The position numbers and the translations under genes are program-made. The notes under the pieces were generated by a model, which saw nothing but the letters and a program-made list of their open reading frames with translations, did no database searches and had not been told where the DNA came from. A stretch of DNA of 64,000 nucleotides, from contig NZ_CP149817.1 of NCBI RefSeq assembly GCF_037935975.1, positions 372,001 to 436,000 of the forward strand, in the 5' to 3' direction. The first letter of the stretch is position 1, and each line of letters opens with the position of its first letter. This document shows positions 18,390 through 28,700 of the stretch, piece by piece. This DNA is from Teredinibacter turnerae (GTDB taxonomy: Bacteria; Pseudomonadota; Gammaproteobacteria; Pseudomonadales; Cellvibrionaceae).

Positions 18390-18673
18390 TTCGAGTGCTT
18401 GTCGAGCTGTGCAGGCTTGAGAAATTTTACGTACACACACAGGCTGAACAGCGGCATATAGGCTGGCGAAGCGGTAAGCGCAAACGCCAGATGTCGAAAA
18501 GTATAGTTGCCACCCAACCCTAAAAATAACCCAATAAAAAAGAGCGGAACCGCGAACCCGATAATGGCAACGGCGAATAACAGACGCCGTCGTTTTTGCG
18601 GATTATGGCTGCGGATAAAAATAAGCAGGTGCAGGAAAAGAATTAAAATGAATAGGCCGAAATCGAGACTCAC
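18386..18673 (-). CDS. Small membrane protein, unknown function
   Basis: The 95-residue product has three hydrophobic segments (FGLFILILFLHLLIFI, FAVAIIGFAVPLFFIGLFLG, and the C-terminal AYMPLFSLCVYV) separated by a basic loop (NPQKRRR). The start is GTG at 18673. The 3' end overlaps the response-regulator stop by four bases on the opposite strand. No family is recognised. The hydrophobic periodicity favours a real gene. Confidence 0.5.
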   Translation of the reverse strand: MSLDFGLFILILFLHLLIFIRSHNPQKRRRLLFAVAIIGFAVPLFFIGLFLGLGGNYTFRHLAFALTASPAYMPLFSLCVYVKFLKPAQLDKHSN

Positions 18674-18742
18674 ATTAAAACCTGAAGGCTGTGCAATCGC
18701 CGGTATTTAAATACTGCTCGACGATGTGCGCTGGCGATAAGA

Positions 18743-19114
18743 TTACACATGCTGGTCGATAAGAATGCAGTTGCCGTCCGGGTCAGTCAAGCTGATGCTG
18801 GCGCGCCCCTCCGTGCCTTCCGGCACCTCTTTGTCGAGTGGAATCCCCGCTGTTTTGAGCGCAGCCTGGATTTCGCGAATATCCATAAACGATTCCAGTG
18901 GATTTCCATGTTGATCCCAGCCGGGATTAAACGTGAGAATATTGCCGGAAAACATATTCTGAAACAGACCAATTAAATGGTCGCCATTTTTCATTACCAG
19001 CCAGTTCTGCGACTGCTCACCCGCACAAACGGTGAACCCGAGGTTCTCGTAAAATGCTTTTGAGATTGCGATGTCTTTCACCGAAAGGCTAACCGAAAAA
19101 GTGCCAAGTTCCAT
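18743..19114 (-). CDS. VOC-superfamily (glyoxalase-like) protein
   Basis: The 123-residue single-module vicinal-oxygen-chelate protein has the fold's two beta-alpha-beta-beta halves: FSVSLSVKDIAISKAFYENLGF and, at the end, ASISLTDPDGNCILIDQH. These metal-dependent enzymes act as glyoxalases, dioxygenases or antibiotic-resistance proteins; the substrate cannot be told from sequence. It stands 24 bp downstream of the neighbouring ATPase stop and on its own strand, so read-through is possible. Confidence 0.82.
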   Translation of the reverse strand: MELGTFSVSLSVKDIAISKAFYENLGFTVCAGEQSQNWLVMKNGDHLIGLFQNMFSGNILTFNPGWDQHGNPLESFMDIREIQAALKTAGIPLDKEVPEGTEGRASISLTDPDGNCILIDQHV

Positions 19115-19138
19115 CGTGCTTTCCTGCTTGTTATTGCC

Positions 19139-20677
19139 CTAGTACTCAGAGACCCCCAAGGGGCGTGGTTTCATTGGCTCCACATTTGCCCGGTCGAGAT
19201 TGCGGTAACCGAGCGCTTCAGATACATGAACCGTACTGATCTTGTCGCATTCGTTCATATCGGCAATGGTACGCGCAACCCGCAGCACACGGTCGTATGC
19301 GCGCGCTGACAAATGTAAACGTTGCAGCGCGGTTGCCAGTAACTGCGCTTCCTGCTTGCCGAGATCGCAATAGCGTGTGAGCTCCTTGCCTTGCAGTTCT
19401 GCGTTGGGCTTGCCCTGGCGCATAAGCTGGCGGGCGCGGGTGCGCATCACCCGTTTGCGTATGGTGCAGCTGCTTTCACCTTCGGCTTTTTTCTGCAGTT
19501 CTTCCAGCGGAATACTGGCCACGTGAATTTGCAAATCGATTCGATCCAGCAGTGGCCCGGAAATTTTATCCCGATAACGCGAAATTTGCTGCGGTGTACA
19601 GCGACAACGGCCGGTGCCATCGTTCAAAAATCCGCAAGGACAGGGATTCATCGCTGCGATTAACTGAAATCTTGCCGGAAACTCTACCTGGGCACTGGCG
19701 CGGGAGACGCAAATCTTGCCGCTTTCCAATGGCTCTCTGAGAACCTCCAGCACCTGCCGGGGAAACTCTGGCAGCTCATCCAAAAACAACACACCCTTGT
19801 GGGAGAGCGAGATTTCGCCGGGGCGGGGGTGAGTGCCGCCGCCGACAAGGGCAACGCCAGACGACGTGTGGTGGGGAGAGCGAAATGGGCGCGCGAGCCA
19901 GTCACCGCCGCTGGTGTGGCTGGAGACCGATTTGATAGCGGCGACTTCCAGCGCTTCGTCGTCGTTGAGCGGGGGCATGATGGTGGGAAGACGGGATGCC
20001 AGCATGGATTTACCAGTGCCGGGTGGCCCGTAAAACAGCAGATTGTGGCCACCGCTGGCAGCGATTTCCAGTGCGCGTCTGGCCTGCGCCTGGCCTTTCA
20101 CATCGGCCATATCGATGGGATAAAACGCCTCGTGGCTGAGTGGTTTTTCGGGGGGGGTTAAGGGCTCACGTTGGTGAAGGTGTGCGCACACGCTCAATAA
20201 ATTGGGTGCAATCAGCACGTCGGTCTTCTTACTAAGTGCGGCTTCCGCTGCGTTTTCACTGGGCAGTACCAGGGTGCGATTCTCGTTGCCACAGGCGATG
20301 GCCACGGGGATGGCGCCACGGATGCGCCGTAAATCGCCACTGAGGGCAAGTTCGCCGATAAATTCGTAGTTCTCGAGTGTTTGATCGGGGATCTGACCAG
20401 AGGCAGCGAGAATTCCGAGTGCGATGGCCAGATCGTAGCGGCCACCTTCTTTGGGTAGATCAGCTGGCGCCAAGTTGACCGTAATCCTCTGTTGGGGGAA
20501 TTCAAAGTGACTGTTAAGGAGAGCGCTGCGCACGCGATCTTTGCTCTCCTTAACCGCCGCCTCCGGGAGGCCGACAATTGTAAAACCCGGCAAGCCGCCC
20601 GAAAGATGCGTTTCCACGGTGACCAATGGTGATTCAATACCCAGCTGTGCCCGGGTATATACGATAGCAAGTGACAT
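19139..20677 (-). CDS. comM: YifB/ComM-family Mg-chelatase-like AAA+ ATPase
   Basis: The 512-residue protein has the three ComM blocks. An N-terminal Lon-like domain (GLPGFTIVGLPEAAVKESKD, NLAPADLPKEG) is followed by the AAA+ core with Walker A GPPGTGKSM, FLDELPEF as Walker B and HHTSSGVALVGGG. The C-terminal Mg-chelatase lid has RQGKPNAELQ and LHLSARAYDRVLRVARTIAD. ComM is a hexameric helicase that helps branch migration during natural transformation. The length is usual for the family. A zinc-type CPCGFLND cluster, also typical, lies in the core. Confidence 0.92.
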   Translation of the reverse strand: MSLAIVYTRAQLGIESPLVTVETHLSGGLPGFTIVGLPEAAVKESKDRVRSALLNSHFEFPQQRITVNLAPADLPKEGGRYDLAIALGILAASGQIPDQTLENYEFIGELALSGDLRRIRGAIPVAIACGNENRTLVLPSENAAEAALSKKTDVLIAPNLLSVCAHLHQREPLTPPEKPLSHEAFYPIDMADVKGQAQARRALEIAASGGHNLLFYGPPGTGKSMLASRLPTIMPPLNDDEALEVAAIKSVSSHTSGGDWLARPFRSPHHTSSGVALVGGGTHPRPGEISLSHKGVLFLDELPEFPRQVLEVLREPLESGKICVSRASAQVEFPARFQLIAAMNPCPCGFLNDGTGRCRCTPQQISRYRDKISGPLLDRIDLQIHVASIPLEELQKKAEGESSCTIRKRVMRTRARQLMRQGKPNAELQGKELTRYCDLGKQEAQLLATALQRLHLSARAYDRVLRVARTIADMNECDKISTVHVSEALGYRNLDRANVEPMKPRPLGVSEY

Positions 20678-20842
20678 AGGTCCGCACGTCCAAAGAATCT
20701 CGCCATTGGCGAAAGAAACGCCAGTGGTTCGCGTGTTAATGGAAAACTAAACGGGTGTTTTAGTTGTGTTGGATCACGCAATATTAGGTAGGATTGCGCC
20801 GCCACGCTGTGAGATATTCACCTTGAGAAGGGAACCTAATTA

Positions 20843-20917
20843 CTATTTAATCGCTCGCCCCTGAAATACAGGCGCGAATGGATGAATTTTCTGATAGTTC
20901 AAAGGCTTACATTGCCT
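20843..20917 (-). repeat. Dispersed intergenic hairpin repeat, copy B (one hairpin arm missing)
   Basis: In reverse orientation it contains GGCAATGTAAGCC, then ATCAGAAAATTCAT, then CTGTATTTCAGGGG and GAGCGATTAAATAG. The conserved body is present but the outer hairpin arm is absent. It lies between comM and the MITE-like element, about 50 bp from the latter. Confidence 0.75.
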
Positions 20918-20970
20918 GGGCCATGACTGTGCTTCTCTGCACCGCTTATCCACTTCGCCGTGTTTCATTG

Positions 20971-21239
20971 CTAGGGCCTGTTAACACTAATTCGATTCAT
21001 TCTGTTGCGGCTAAAATTTCGCTGTCAAGGCGTTTGGAGCATAGTTTGGTTGTTCCAAATGAGCGATAAACAACGCTGAGAGCGGGATTTTAGCCGCAAC
21101 CCGCAGGGCTGGGCCTGTATGTCCAGGCTGATGCGTTATTTTTCGCTCGTTTAGCCCGCTAAACAACGCCAAAAATGCCTTTCATCCTGAAAATACAGGC
21201 TCCAGCAGAGCGAATTGAATTAGTGTTAACAGGCCCTAG
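20971..21239. mobile_element. MITE-like element with 28-bp terminal inverted repeats
   Basis: The 269-bp element has ends 20971-20998 and 21212-21239 that are inverted repeats with one mismatch; they share GGGCCTGTTAACACTAATTC. It has no coding capacity. A second perfect 14-bp inverted repeat (21004-21017 and 21087-21100, GTTGCGGCTAAAAT) is nested inside. Both outer ends abut TA within CTAG, consistent with insertion at TA as by IS630/mariner-type transposases, although CTAG is itself palindromic so the duplication is ambiguous. No matching transposase is in the window. Confidence 0.75.
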
Positions 21240-21408
21240 GTAAATAAGCATGCGCGCCCGGTCTGCGTCCGATGGTTGGATTAAAGGTGCCGCGGGCACG
21301 ACAAGCGTTTTGGGCCCCGCAAGGTGGACAGAGGTAGGAAATACGAGCGCGCATATGGTCACCCGCGAGTGACCTCGGCGCTTAAAGTGCTGCTGATAAA
21401 ACAACCTA

Positions 21409-21666
21409 TTATTCGGGCTGTTGCGGCGCCTGTTGTGCGGTTTCCAACTCTGCGATCTTCTTCTCCAGCAATTCCAGCTTTTCGCGTGTGCGCAACAGCA
21501 CAGCCTGTTGGGCATCGAATTCCTCTCGAGTGACCAGGTTCAGTTTGCGCAAGCCGTTTTCCAGTGCGGCGCGCACTTGTGAACTGGCGTTACTGTCGCT
21601 GGATGAAATAGCAGACACTTTATCGCTGATATCGTTGAAGAGCTGTTTTGCGATTTGATCGAACAT
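21409..21666 (-). CDS. ubiK: Ubiquinone biosynthesis accessory factor UbiK
   Basis: The start at [10 protein letters not shown] (21666) gives 85 residues, the usual size; an upstream frame start would add 19 residues. The N-terminal helix [13 protein letters not shown], the middle [28 protein letters not shown] and the coiled coil [18 protein letters not shown] define the BMFP/YqiC family. UbiK helps UbiJ in the membrane-associated ubiquinone assembly complex under aerobic conditions. GAGGAGGC lies just upstream of the start. The Gln/Pro tail is poorly conserved in the family. Confidence 0.9.
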   Translation of the reverse strand: MFDQIAKQLFNDISDKVSAISSSDSNASSQVRAALENGLRKLNLVTREEFDAQQAVLLRTREKLELLEKKIAELETAQQAPQQPE

Positions 21667-21881
21667 CGTGGCCTCCTCGGCTGGTTTCGAGGTGAATTTT
21701 AGGGCGTTTGCCAGGGATTTCAATCGACAGTGTGGTTTTCTAGCGCTGCCAGGTTGTATTAGCCGATATGGGCTTTGCCCCAGAGAGACGATATAAGGAG
21801 GGCGGTAGAGGATTGGCGTTCAGTCATCTAGCCGTTATAGTCAGCAGGCGACAAACAACGTCTCCACCCAGGGATTGATTA

Positions 21882-23174
21882 ATGAACACCAACAATAATA
21901 AATCCGCCGACACCAAAAAATTGGACCCCAATAAAAAATACAGCGATATGCGGTGCTGGTTGGTTGGCCTGGTGATCGTCGGCGCGCTCTGTGCTTTCTC
22001 CATGATCTATATGGATAACATGGCAACCACCGATCCTTCTGCGCGGGAGCTGTATCAGCTGCTCAAGGTTGTATTGCTATCCACCCTGTTGTTTGCGGGC
22101 GTTTTCGCCGTGAGTTTTACCTCGCCGCCGACCACCTTCGCCATGCGAATTTTGTTCATAACCGCCTACGCATTTAGCCTCACGTCCATTTTCTTTCCGC
22201 TCGCTTTGATTATGTGGGTGGGCAAAGGCGAGGTGCAGCAGAAAATGATCTATAGCCCGGTGGGTATTGTTCACGCATGTGCGCTCGACATCAGCGGCAG
22301 CGGCAAATCCATTCCCGAAGAAATCCGTTGCCCGCAACAAAGTGCACCACAAGATACGACGGGGAATCAATGGGTTGTGCAATTAGGTGGAACTGTACAG
22401 CCGGTTGGCGACAGCCAGATTCAGTTACTGCCCGCGATGATTACCGCTGCCGACGGGCGCGCTATTGTATTGAACCCGGCAAACATAGAACCAGAAAATC
22501 GAAAAATATGCACGCAACCTGCAACTGACGACGCCGATATGCGCGACTGTTATATTTACGACCCGCATATTGTGAAACGCAGGGGCGCTGAGTATCGCAT
22601 AGCCACGCGCAACCTGATTCAGGACGAACAAGGTAGCTATTGGCTGCGGGTGAGCCACGAGGACTACGGCGATGCAAAATTTATTGTGTACGGTGGAATT
22701 GTGGTACCACTCTATGTGCTGATCATCGCACAACTCGGCGGCATTATTGGGTTGATGCGCAGAGTGCCCGAGTTACAGCGGGAATACTGGGAAGGCCGAC
22801 AGCAGATGATCAAAACCATTAACGACCCTGCAGTAATCGACGAATCCCAAATCGGTTTCTCGATAGCCTACCGTATCCGCGGGTGTATTATTTTTCAAAT
22901 TATGCAGGTGATCTCCGCACCGCTAATCGCGCTGGTCGCTTTCCATTTGTTTTCGCCATCCAGCACGCTTTCCTCCGTCGCACTTGCGTTTGTGTGTGGC
23001 TTCGCTTCCGAAGCCATACTCGTAAAAATTCGCGATATGAACGACTCCTTAATGAAATCGGTTTCTGGAAAACCGCAAGCGCCCGACACGGAATCTGGCG
23101 AGCCCAAGCCGAAAGAGCAAACGCCAGAGGAAACCGCACCCGTGGAAGCTAAACCAGAGGACACCAAGAAATAA
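21882..23174 (+). CDS. Multi-pass membrane protein, unknown function
   Basis: The 430-residue protein has three N-terminal membrane helices (about 26-45, 60-80, 88-112). A roughly 150-residue extracytoplasmic or cytoplasmic domain follows, with four cysteines in CALDI, IRCPQ, KICTQ and RDCYI. Further helices lie at about 278-300, 335-357 and 362-382. The C-terminal 45 residues are Pro/Glu/Lys-rich and disordered. No family is recognised. A weak AGGCGACA-type site and ATG 21882 fit the start. A 16-bp perfect palindrome follows 35 bp after the stop. Confidence 0.65.
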   Translation: MNTNNNKSADTKKLDPNKKYSDMRCWLVGLVIVGALCAFSMIYMDNMATTDPSARELYQLLKVVLLSTLLFAGVFAVSFTSPPTTFAMRILFITAYAFSLTSIFFPLALIMWVGKGEVQQKMIYSPVGIVHACALDISGSGKSIPEEIRCPQQSAPQDTTGNQWVVQLGGTVQPVGDSQIQLLPAMITAADGRAIVLNPANIEPENRKICTQPATDDADMRDCYIYDPHIVKRRGAEYRIATRNLIQDEQGSYWLRVSHEDYGDAKFIVYGGIVVPLYVLIIAQLGGIIGLMRRVPELQREYWEGRQQMIKTINDPAVIDESQIGFSIAYRIRGCIIFQIMQVISAPLIALVAFHLFSPSSTLSSVALAFVCGFASEAILVKIRDMNDSLMKSVSGKPQAPDTESGEPKPKEQTPEETAPVEAKPEDTKK

Positions 23175-23551
23175 ACCTTTAAGGAGTACTAAAAACGCCT
23201 CTCTATTGGGTGGCTGCAGCCACCTAATCTGCGCGAATAAATCGTATTAACATCTGCCTCTTTTTTAACCGCGCTTTTATTACGTCCCAACCGAACCGTC
23301 TCCCCCCCCCCAACAAATTTGTGTGAATTTTGTAAATTCAGGCCGGAAAACCTCCGGTCTATTAATTTGCTATGGTTTAATTCGGCGCCAACCTTTAGTT
23401 ACGTTGGAGGTTTAAAGAACTTGGTTTTCATCCGATTACCAGGCTATTGCGTGTTACATGAGCATCCATCCAGATATAAACGGAAGTGAACAAAACACAG
23501 TCTCTAGATTGATGCCATTTATTTAATATTTGAGTTACATAAGGAAGAAAA
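23175..23551. other. Intergenic region with palindrome, C-tract and hairpin
   Basis: There is no gene in these 377 bases. Visible structure: a perfect 16-bp palindrome GGTGGCTGCAGCCACC at 23209-23224, likely a transcript-ending hairpin for the membrane-protein gene; a run of ten C at 23302-23311; and a 5-bp hairpin CCGGA/TCCGG at 23343-23357 followed by an AT-rich stretch. Confidence 0.5.
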
Positions 23552-24004
23552 ATGGAAACAGTAATCGTTACCACAGAGGAAAACGAGGCGCGGAAGCAGG
23601 CCGGTAGCTTTGTTGCATTCGGGGCGCTGATTGTCGCGACTATAAGTGGCTTGGTTTGGCTCTGGGAGATGGTTTCAAACTGGCAGCAATTAGACGCACC
23701 CTATAGCTTTTTTGCCGCCTTTTATTATTTCGTGATCGTTGTACCGCTTAAAACATTTTGGATTGTCTGGACAACGCTTGATCAGCTTGAGTTAACGGAA
23801 TTTAACAACATGAACCTGACTATATCCGTGTTGGGTGTAGTTGCTTACGCGGTTATCTTCTTTTTCGCCCTTCGCTTCGTCTCCAAAAAAATAAAACACC
23901 TCGGTGTTGGCTACCTTCGTCAAATCGGAATCCTTTTGCTGCCTTTGTTGCTGGCCGGGGCATGGTGGCTGTTTATCACCATTGGTAACTGGTTGTTTAG
24001 TTAG
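23552..24004 (+). CDS. Small membrane protein, unknown function
   Basis: The 150-residue protein has membrane helices at about 20-42, 55-75, 88-107 and 122-148. A GGAAG site lies just before ATG 23552. There is no recognisable motif; a short basic loop SKKIKHLG separates the last two helices. It stands alone before a long gene-poor AT-rich stretch, so its context gives no hint of function. Confidence 0.55.
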   Translation: METVIVTTEENEARKQAGSFVAFGALIVATISGLVWLWEMVSNWQQLDAPYSFFAAFYYFVIVVPLKTFWIVWTTLDQLELTEFNNMNLTISVLGVVAYAVIFFFALRFVSKKIKHLGVGYLRQIGILLLPLLLAGAWWLFITIGNWLFS

Positions 24005-25705
24005 TTTCTTGCTGGAAGTGGTGCTTGGGGGTGGCTCGGGCACTGTTTTGACGTGCCGCACAGCATAGTAGAATTATCGAAATAGAGGTAGGTCAACGAT
24101 CAGGCGCTGGTGTAGAAGTGGTGGTCGCTCCTATTTAGTTAGATGGGTATAAAATGATATCGCACTGAAAGCAACTAGATGAATTACTGGCCTCGCATAA
24201 CTGGCTAGAAAATTACTGCTATATGCCTTGAGCTGCTCAACTATCCCGATATACTAAAACCCCAGCGAGCGAACGTGTGACATGATTGGCTTTTTAATTA
24301 TGGGAAAGTAATTCATACTTGTTTATTCTAGGTCTCTTTGATGGGAAAAAAGTGGGGTTTATTGCAGATCATTTGCCGTTTATAAACCGGAGTAGCGCTG
24401 CATACCCTATATTGACTCGATTAAAAAGGTGGAGTGCAGTGCTTAACGGGATAATCCCTTCGTAATGAAAAAAATATATAAATTATCTTGCTATCGTTTA
24501 CATCATCCCTTTGTAAAATGATCAATTTTTATTTGATGAAGAATAAGCTATATTCGGGCAGCGCAATAAATTTAATAAGATGTAAATTTTCTACTAACTT
24601 ACGACGGCGTAGAATATCCTTTGCAAATTTGGTAGTGTTCAAGCTTGTGGGAACCGGTTGAGTCAGTGTGCGGTTAGTCGCTCGTTCGGTAGTAGGCTGT
24701 TTAAGTCTGCTAGCCTCTGCCTAATATTAGGGCGCATGTATAAGATCTTTGTATGATTAAAGGCGAGCTGTGTGTCTAAAATCCAATAGCGGACGTAGAG
24801 GGCGCTCAATGAATTTATTTCGCAGTATCTTTCTGTCGGCTTGTTGCGACTTTTTTGGATCGAAAAGATGGGTGGGTACGCTTTTTTAGTGTAGGTGTTA
24901 GAGTGATTGCTTTTTCTAAGTCGTCTTCCGTCGCGGTTTGTGTTGGTTTGAAATAGCTATGCGTTAGGGGGGCGAAATTGTTTCTTTGGTAGCGGTACTT
25001 TGCATTCATGGCTTCTAAAGCAAATTATGATGTTTGTCCGAATTTTATGCTTGGCGCGGAAGTGGTACATTAGAATATGGCTATTCTTCAACAATATAGT
25101 ACTTAATGTGAGATTATCTGTCCGGTCACATCTTATGCTAAAAGTGAATATTTAAGTGATGCTCCTTTTAAGAGTTGGTTGGGTAGTTGTACTGGTTTTT
25201 GAGGTGCATTAAGCCGAAATTGTGGAATTTGGGTTCTCATCTCTATGAGAAAAACATTTTTATTTGGTCGCATTGTGCTCGTAGTTCTGTAGTGGATTAT
25301 CTTCTTCTGTGAGTTTTCAGGCGAAATTAACGTGGTGCAATAGTAAACATATCCAGTATTACGATTCTCATGTAGAGGTGTGTGCATGGCAGTCAAGCCC
25401 AAGTGTATATAGGGTTCTCTGATTAATTCCCTAGTAGTGCGATAATCACCAAATCTGAACTGGCGAGAAATGTCCAAAACGAAATAATAAATTACAATCA
25501 TGCATGGATTGGCAAGAGAACCATTGATGGGAAACAAAACTTTTGTAATACTCCAGTAAAAATTAATGAAAAGTTTAAATGTTGTCCGGCGAAACAGTCA
25601 CCGCATTAATCGAGCACTGCCGGCAATGGCGAGTATGGCTCATGGATTTATCAAACAATGTATTTAAAATACAGTCTATAGTCTTAAATATTTGGAGTTA
25701 ACATT
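24005..25705. other. AT-rich gene-poor stretch upstream of the Rhs locus
   Basis: Across 1.7 kb no reading frame has a ribosome binding site, family motif or membrane or signal feature that I can defend. The longest are a 134-residue reverse frame at 25133-25537 and a 64-residue one at 24815-25009. Base composition is clearly lower in GC than the flanking operons. A GGAG site at 25694-25697 for the Rhs gene marks its right end. It may be decayed accessory DNA or hold unrecognised RNA. Confidence 0.5.
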
Positions 25706-28700
25706 TTGAAATATTTTCTACCAAGATTCCCCGGTTCAGCATATTTTGGTTTGACTCCATTTTGTTTTGTCAAATGTTGTTTGCTAATAAGTTTCTTGCC
25801 TTCAATGGCTATGGGCAATCAAAATCAATTTATAGTCGAATCTATACCGCCCGTTACTGTTTATTGGAACCAGTATAATCAATACGATAAAAATGATTAC
25901 GCTAGCGGTGATGCAGTGTGTGCTGCACAGTTTCCCGACCGCAGACATGATTGGTACGGTGACCATTATACTGAATATCTAAACGCTTACTGGGACGGTG
26001 ATGGAGGCTGCTTTCAAACAAGTATTCTCCATTATGGGCCTAATGTTGACGAGTCTGAAGGCCACTTTTCAAATGTAGTTAAAGCGGTACTTAAATGCCC
26101 AGAGGATTATGGATTTAACGGAAATACAGAGCTTTGCGAAAAAGTACACAATAAAGATACCTCATGCCCCGTTGGTAATCCTGTCTATCCTGCTACTGGT
26201 ATAAAAACTGAAACAGCAACCGACTACCGTCAACAGTCGCCTCATAAAGCTGCGCTTGTTGTCCAGCGGCAATACTCTTCAGAAAATCTTCCAATAGCCG
26301 ATTTTGGGCTATCTCCTAATTGGAGGTTAACTACTTATCAAAATGCCTTGGATATTAGTAGCGAAACAATACGCTACTTTTCTGGCCGCAAGCACTGGCA
26401 AATATTTACAGATGAAAATGGTCTTTGGAAAACCCATTCAACCTCTTTTAATACGCTAACTGTGGTTACAAACAATGGTGTGGGCAGCTGGCAGTTATAT
26501 AACGCCAACCAAAACCGTTATGAGTTGTATAACAATGAAGGAAAACTGATACAAGTAACCTACAGTGACGGTAGTATCAACACTCTTGAGTACCTCAATA
26601 ACCGGTTACATCGCGTCTATGGCCCTCACAACAACCACTTGGAGTTTTCGTATAACAACGGCAGACTCACAAATATTACAACGAAAAGTGGTGTTGATAT
26701 TAGTTATGAATTCACGGATTTTTCTGGTGAGAATCATACAGACACCTACGCGCTCTCACGAGTCGAATCATCACAAACCGGCCTATTCGAATACGCATAC
26801 CAAGTTTTGAGCCCAATACCTGAGCTGAGCAATTTTGAAGGCAGCCAGGGTGCTTCCCATTTTGTTTTTTACAATAGCACCACTTACGAGCAAAATATGA
26901 ATGTCGTAAGCTGGAATCATGCGCAAGCCATTCGCGTTGGCCAAGCCCAACCTGCGGGGACGCCGCTAAACTACTACAACCCGCGCATCTTACTCACACA
27001 AAGAAAACACAATGGTTTGATTAAAGGTGAATACCTTTACGATAGCCAAGGGCGCGTTATTGCTGAACACCTGGGGGAATCGCAACACGGTTATGCATTC
27101 GACTACCAGCAATTGGAAACGGTGGTTACAACGCCCTTGGATGCGACTTTTCGTCTTTCTTACGGCAAGCAAAATGGCCTTCTGCGGCTCAACGGTTCCA
27201 GCGAGCACGCAGCAGAAGGCACTTGTGACAGGTATCGCAGCATTGCATACGATAGCGATGGACGAGTTAAAACAAAAACCGGCTTCAAAAAAGAGAAAAC
27301 CGTTTACAGCTACGACGGCGATGGTAAAGTCGCAAGCATAACCTATGGTGCCGGCACGCCAAACGAACGGACGGAGCATTTTCAGTGGCACCCAACCTTG
27401 CACCTAAAAACCGCAATTACACTGGGTAATTTAGCCACACACTTCGGCTACAGTGCCAGTGGTCAACTGCTATCGGTTTCGTATACTGATCAAAGTTCAC
27501 TAGAAGTTCGAACAACCCAGTATGACTATTACTCCAATGGCTTGATAAAGTCTATTGACGGGCCTCGGACGGATGTTAACGATATACAGACGTTCTACTA
27601 CAACAATGATGATCGTTTGGTAAAAATTGAAAACGCACTTGGGCATACTATTTCGTACCTGGAGTTCGATAGTGAAGGTCGACCGACAACCGTCTCGGAT
27701 GGCAACGGGCTATTAACCTATTTGAGTTACAATAATCGAGGGAAAGTTACGGATATACGGCAGGGCAGTCGTGAAACCACGCTGCAATATGATAACGATG
27801 GCAATGTCAGTCATATCCTTTTGCCGACAGGGATTTTTTTTCATTACGACTACGATCAGCTGAACCGCCTAAAAAAAATCACAGATTCCCTGGGAAACTC
27901 AATCAAATATGAACGAGATCCTAATGGCAACATCACTGCTGAGACTGTTTACGACAACGAAGGTAGTTTACGTAAATCGTTACAGTTTGTATTCGATAGT
28001 CTGGAACGGCTTACTGCCAGTCACAAACCGACCGGCGAGTACACGAGTAATCGTTATGATGAAAACGATAATATTGTCCAGATAAACAATGCCTTAAACA
28101 ATGGTAGTGATTTCAGTTATGACCCGTTCAACCAGTTAACTCAAATTAGCGACGCGCTTGAAGGTGAAGCCACGTTAGCGTATGACGCTTTGGGTAATTT
28201 AACCTCCGTTACCGATCCAGAAAATTTAACGACACAATTCGTTCTAAATGCTTTTGGTGAAACGGTGAAACGTCTCAGCCCAGATACAGGAACAACGGAT
28301 TACGAATATGATACTGCCGGCAATTTAATTAAGAAAACCGACAACCGAGGTGTAGTCACCAATTACACTTACGACGCCCTCAACCGGCTTACCCATGTGT
28401 TATTCCCCGACAACTCCGATGAAAACATCACCTACACCTACGATGACACGGCCGGTGATAATTCTGGCATTGGACGACTAACGGGTGTATCGGATCAAAG
28501 CGGTACGACGCTTTATAAATATAACGCGTTTGGTGAGCTCATTGAAAAAAATACGGTTTTACAACAAGCCCCGTATACTCAAACTTTTAATTACGATGAC
28601 CAAGGGAGGCTTATTAGCTGGCAATATCCCAGTGGCCGCAAAATAAACTATGCATATGATGCACTGGGATATATTTCCCATATAGCCACCCGCGAAAACA

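Noticed and set aside
25133-25537. A 134-residue reverse frame in the AT-rich stretch
   Set aside because: No ribosome site, no hydrophobic or family pattern; treated as chance, though not excluded.
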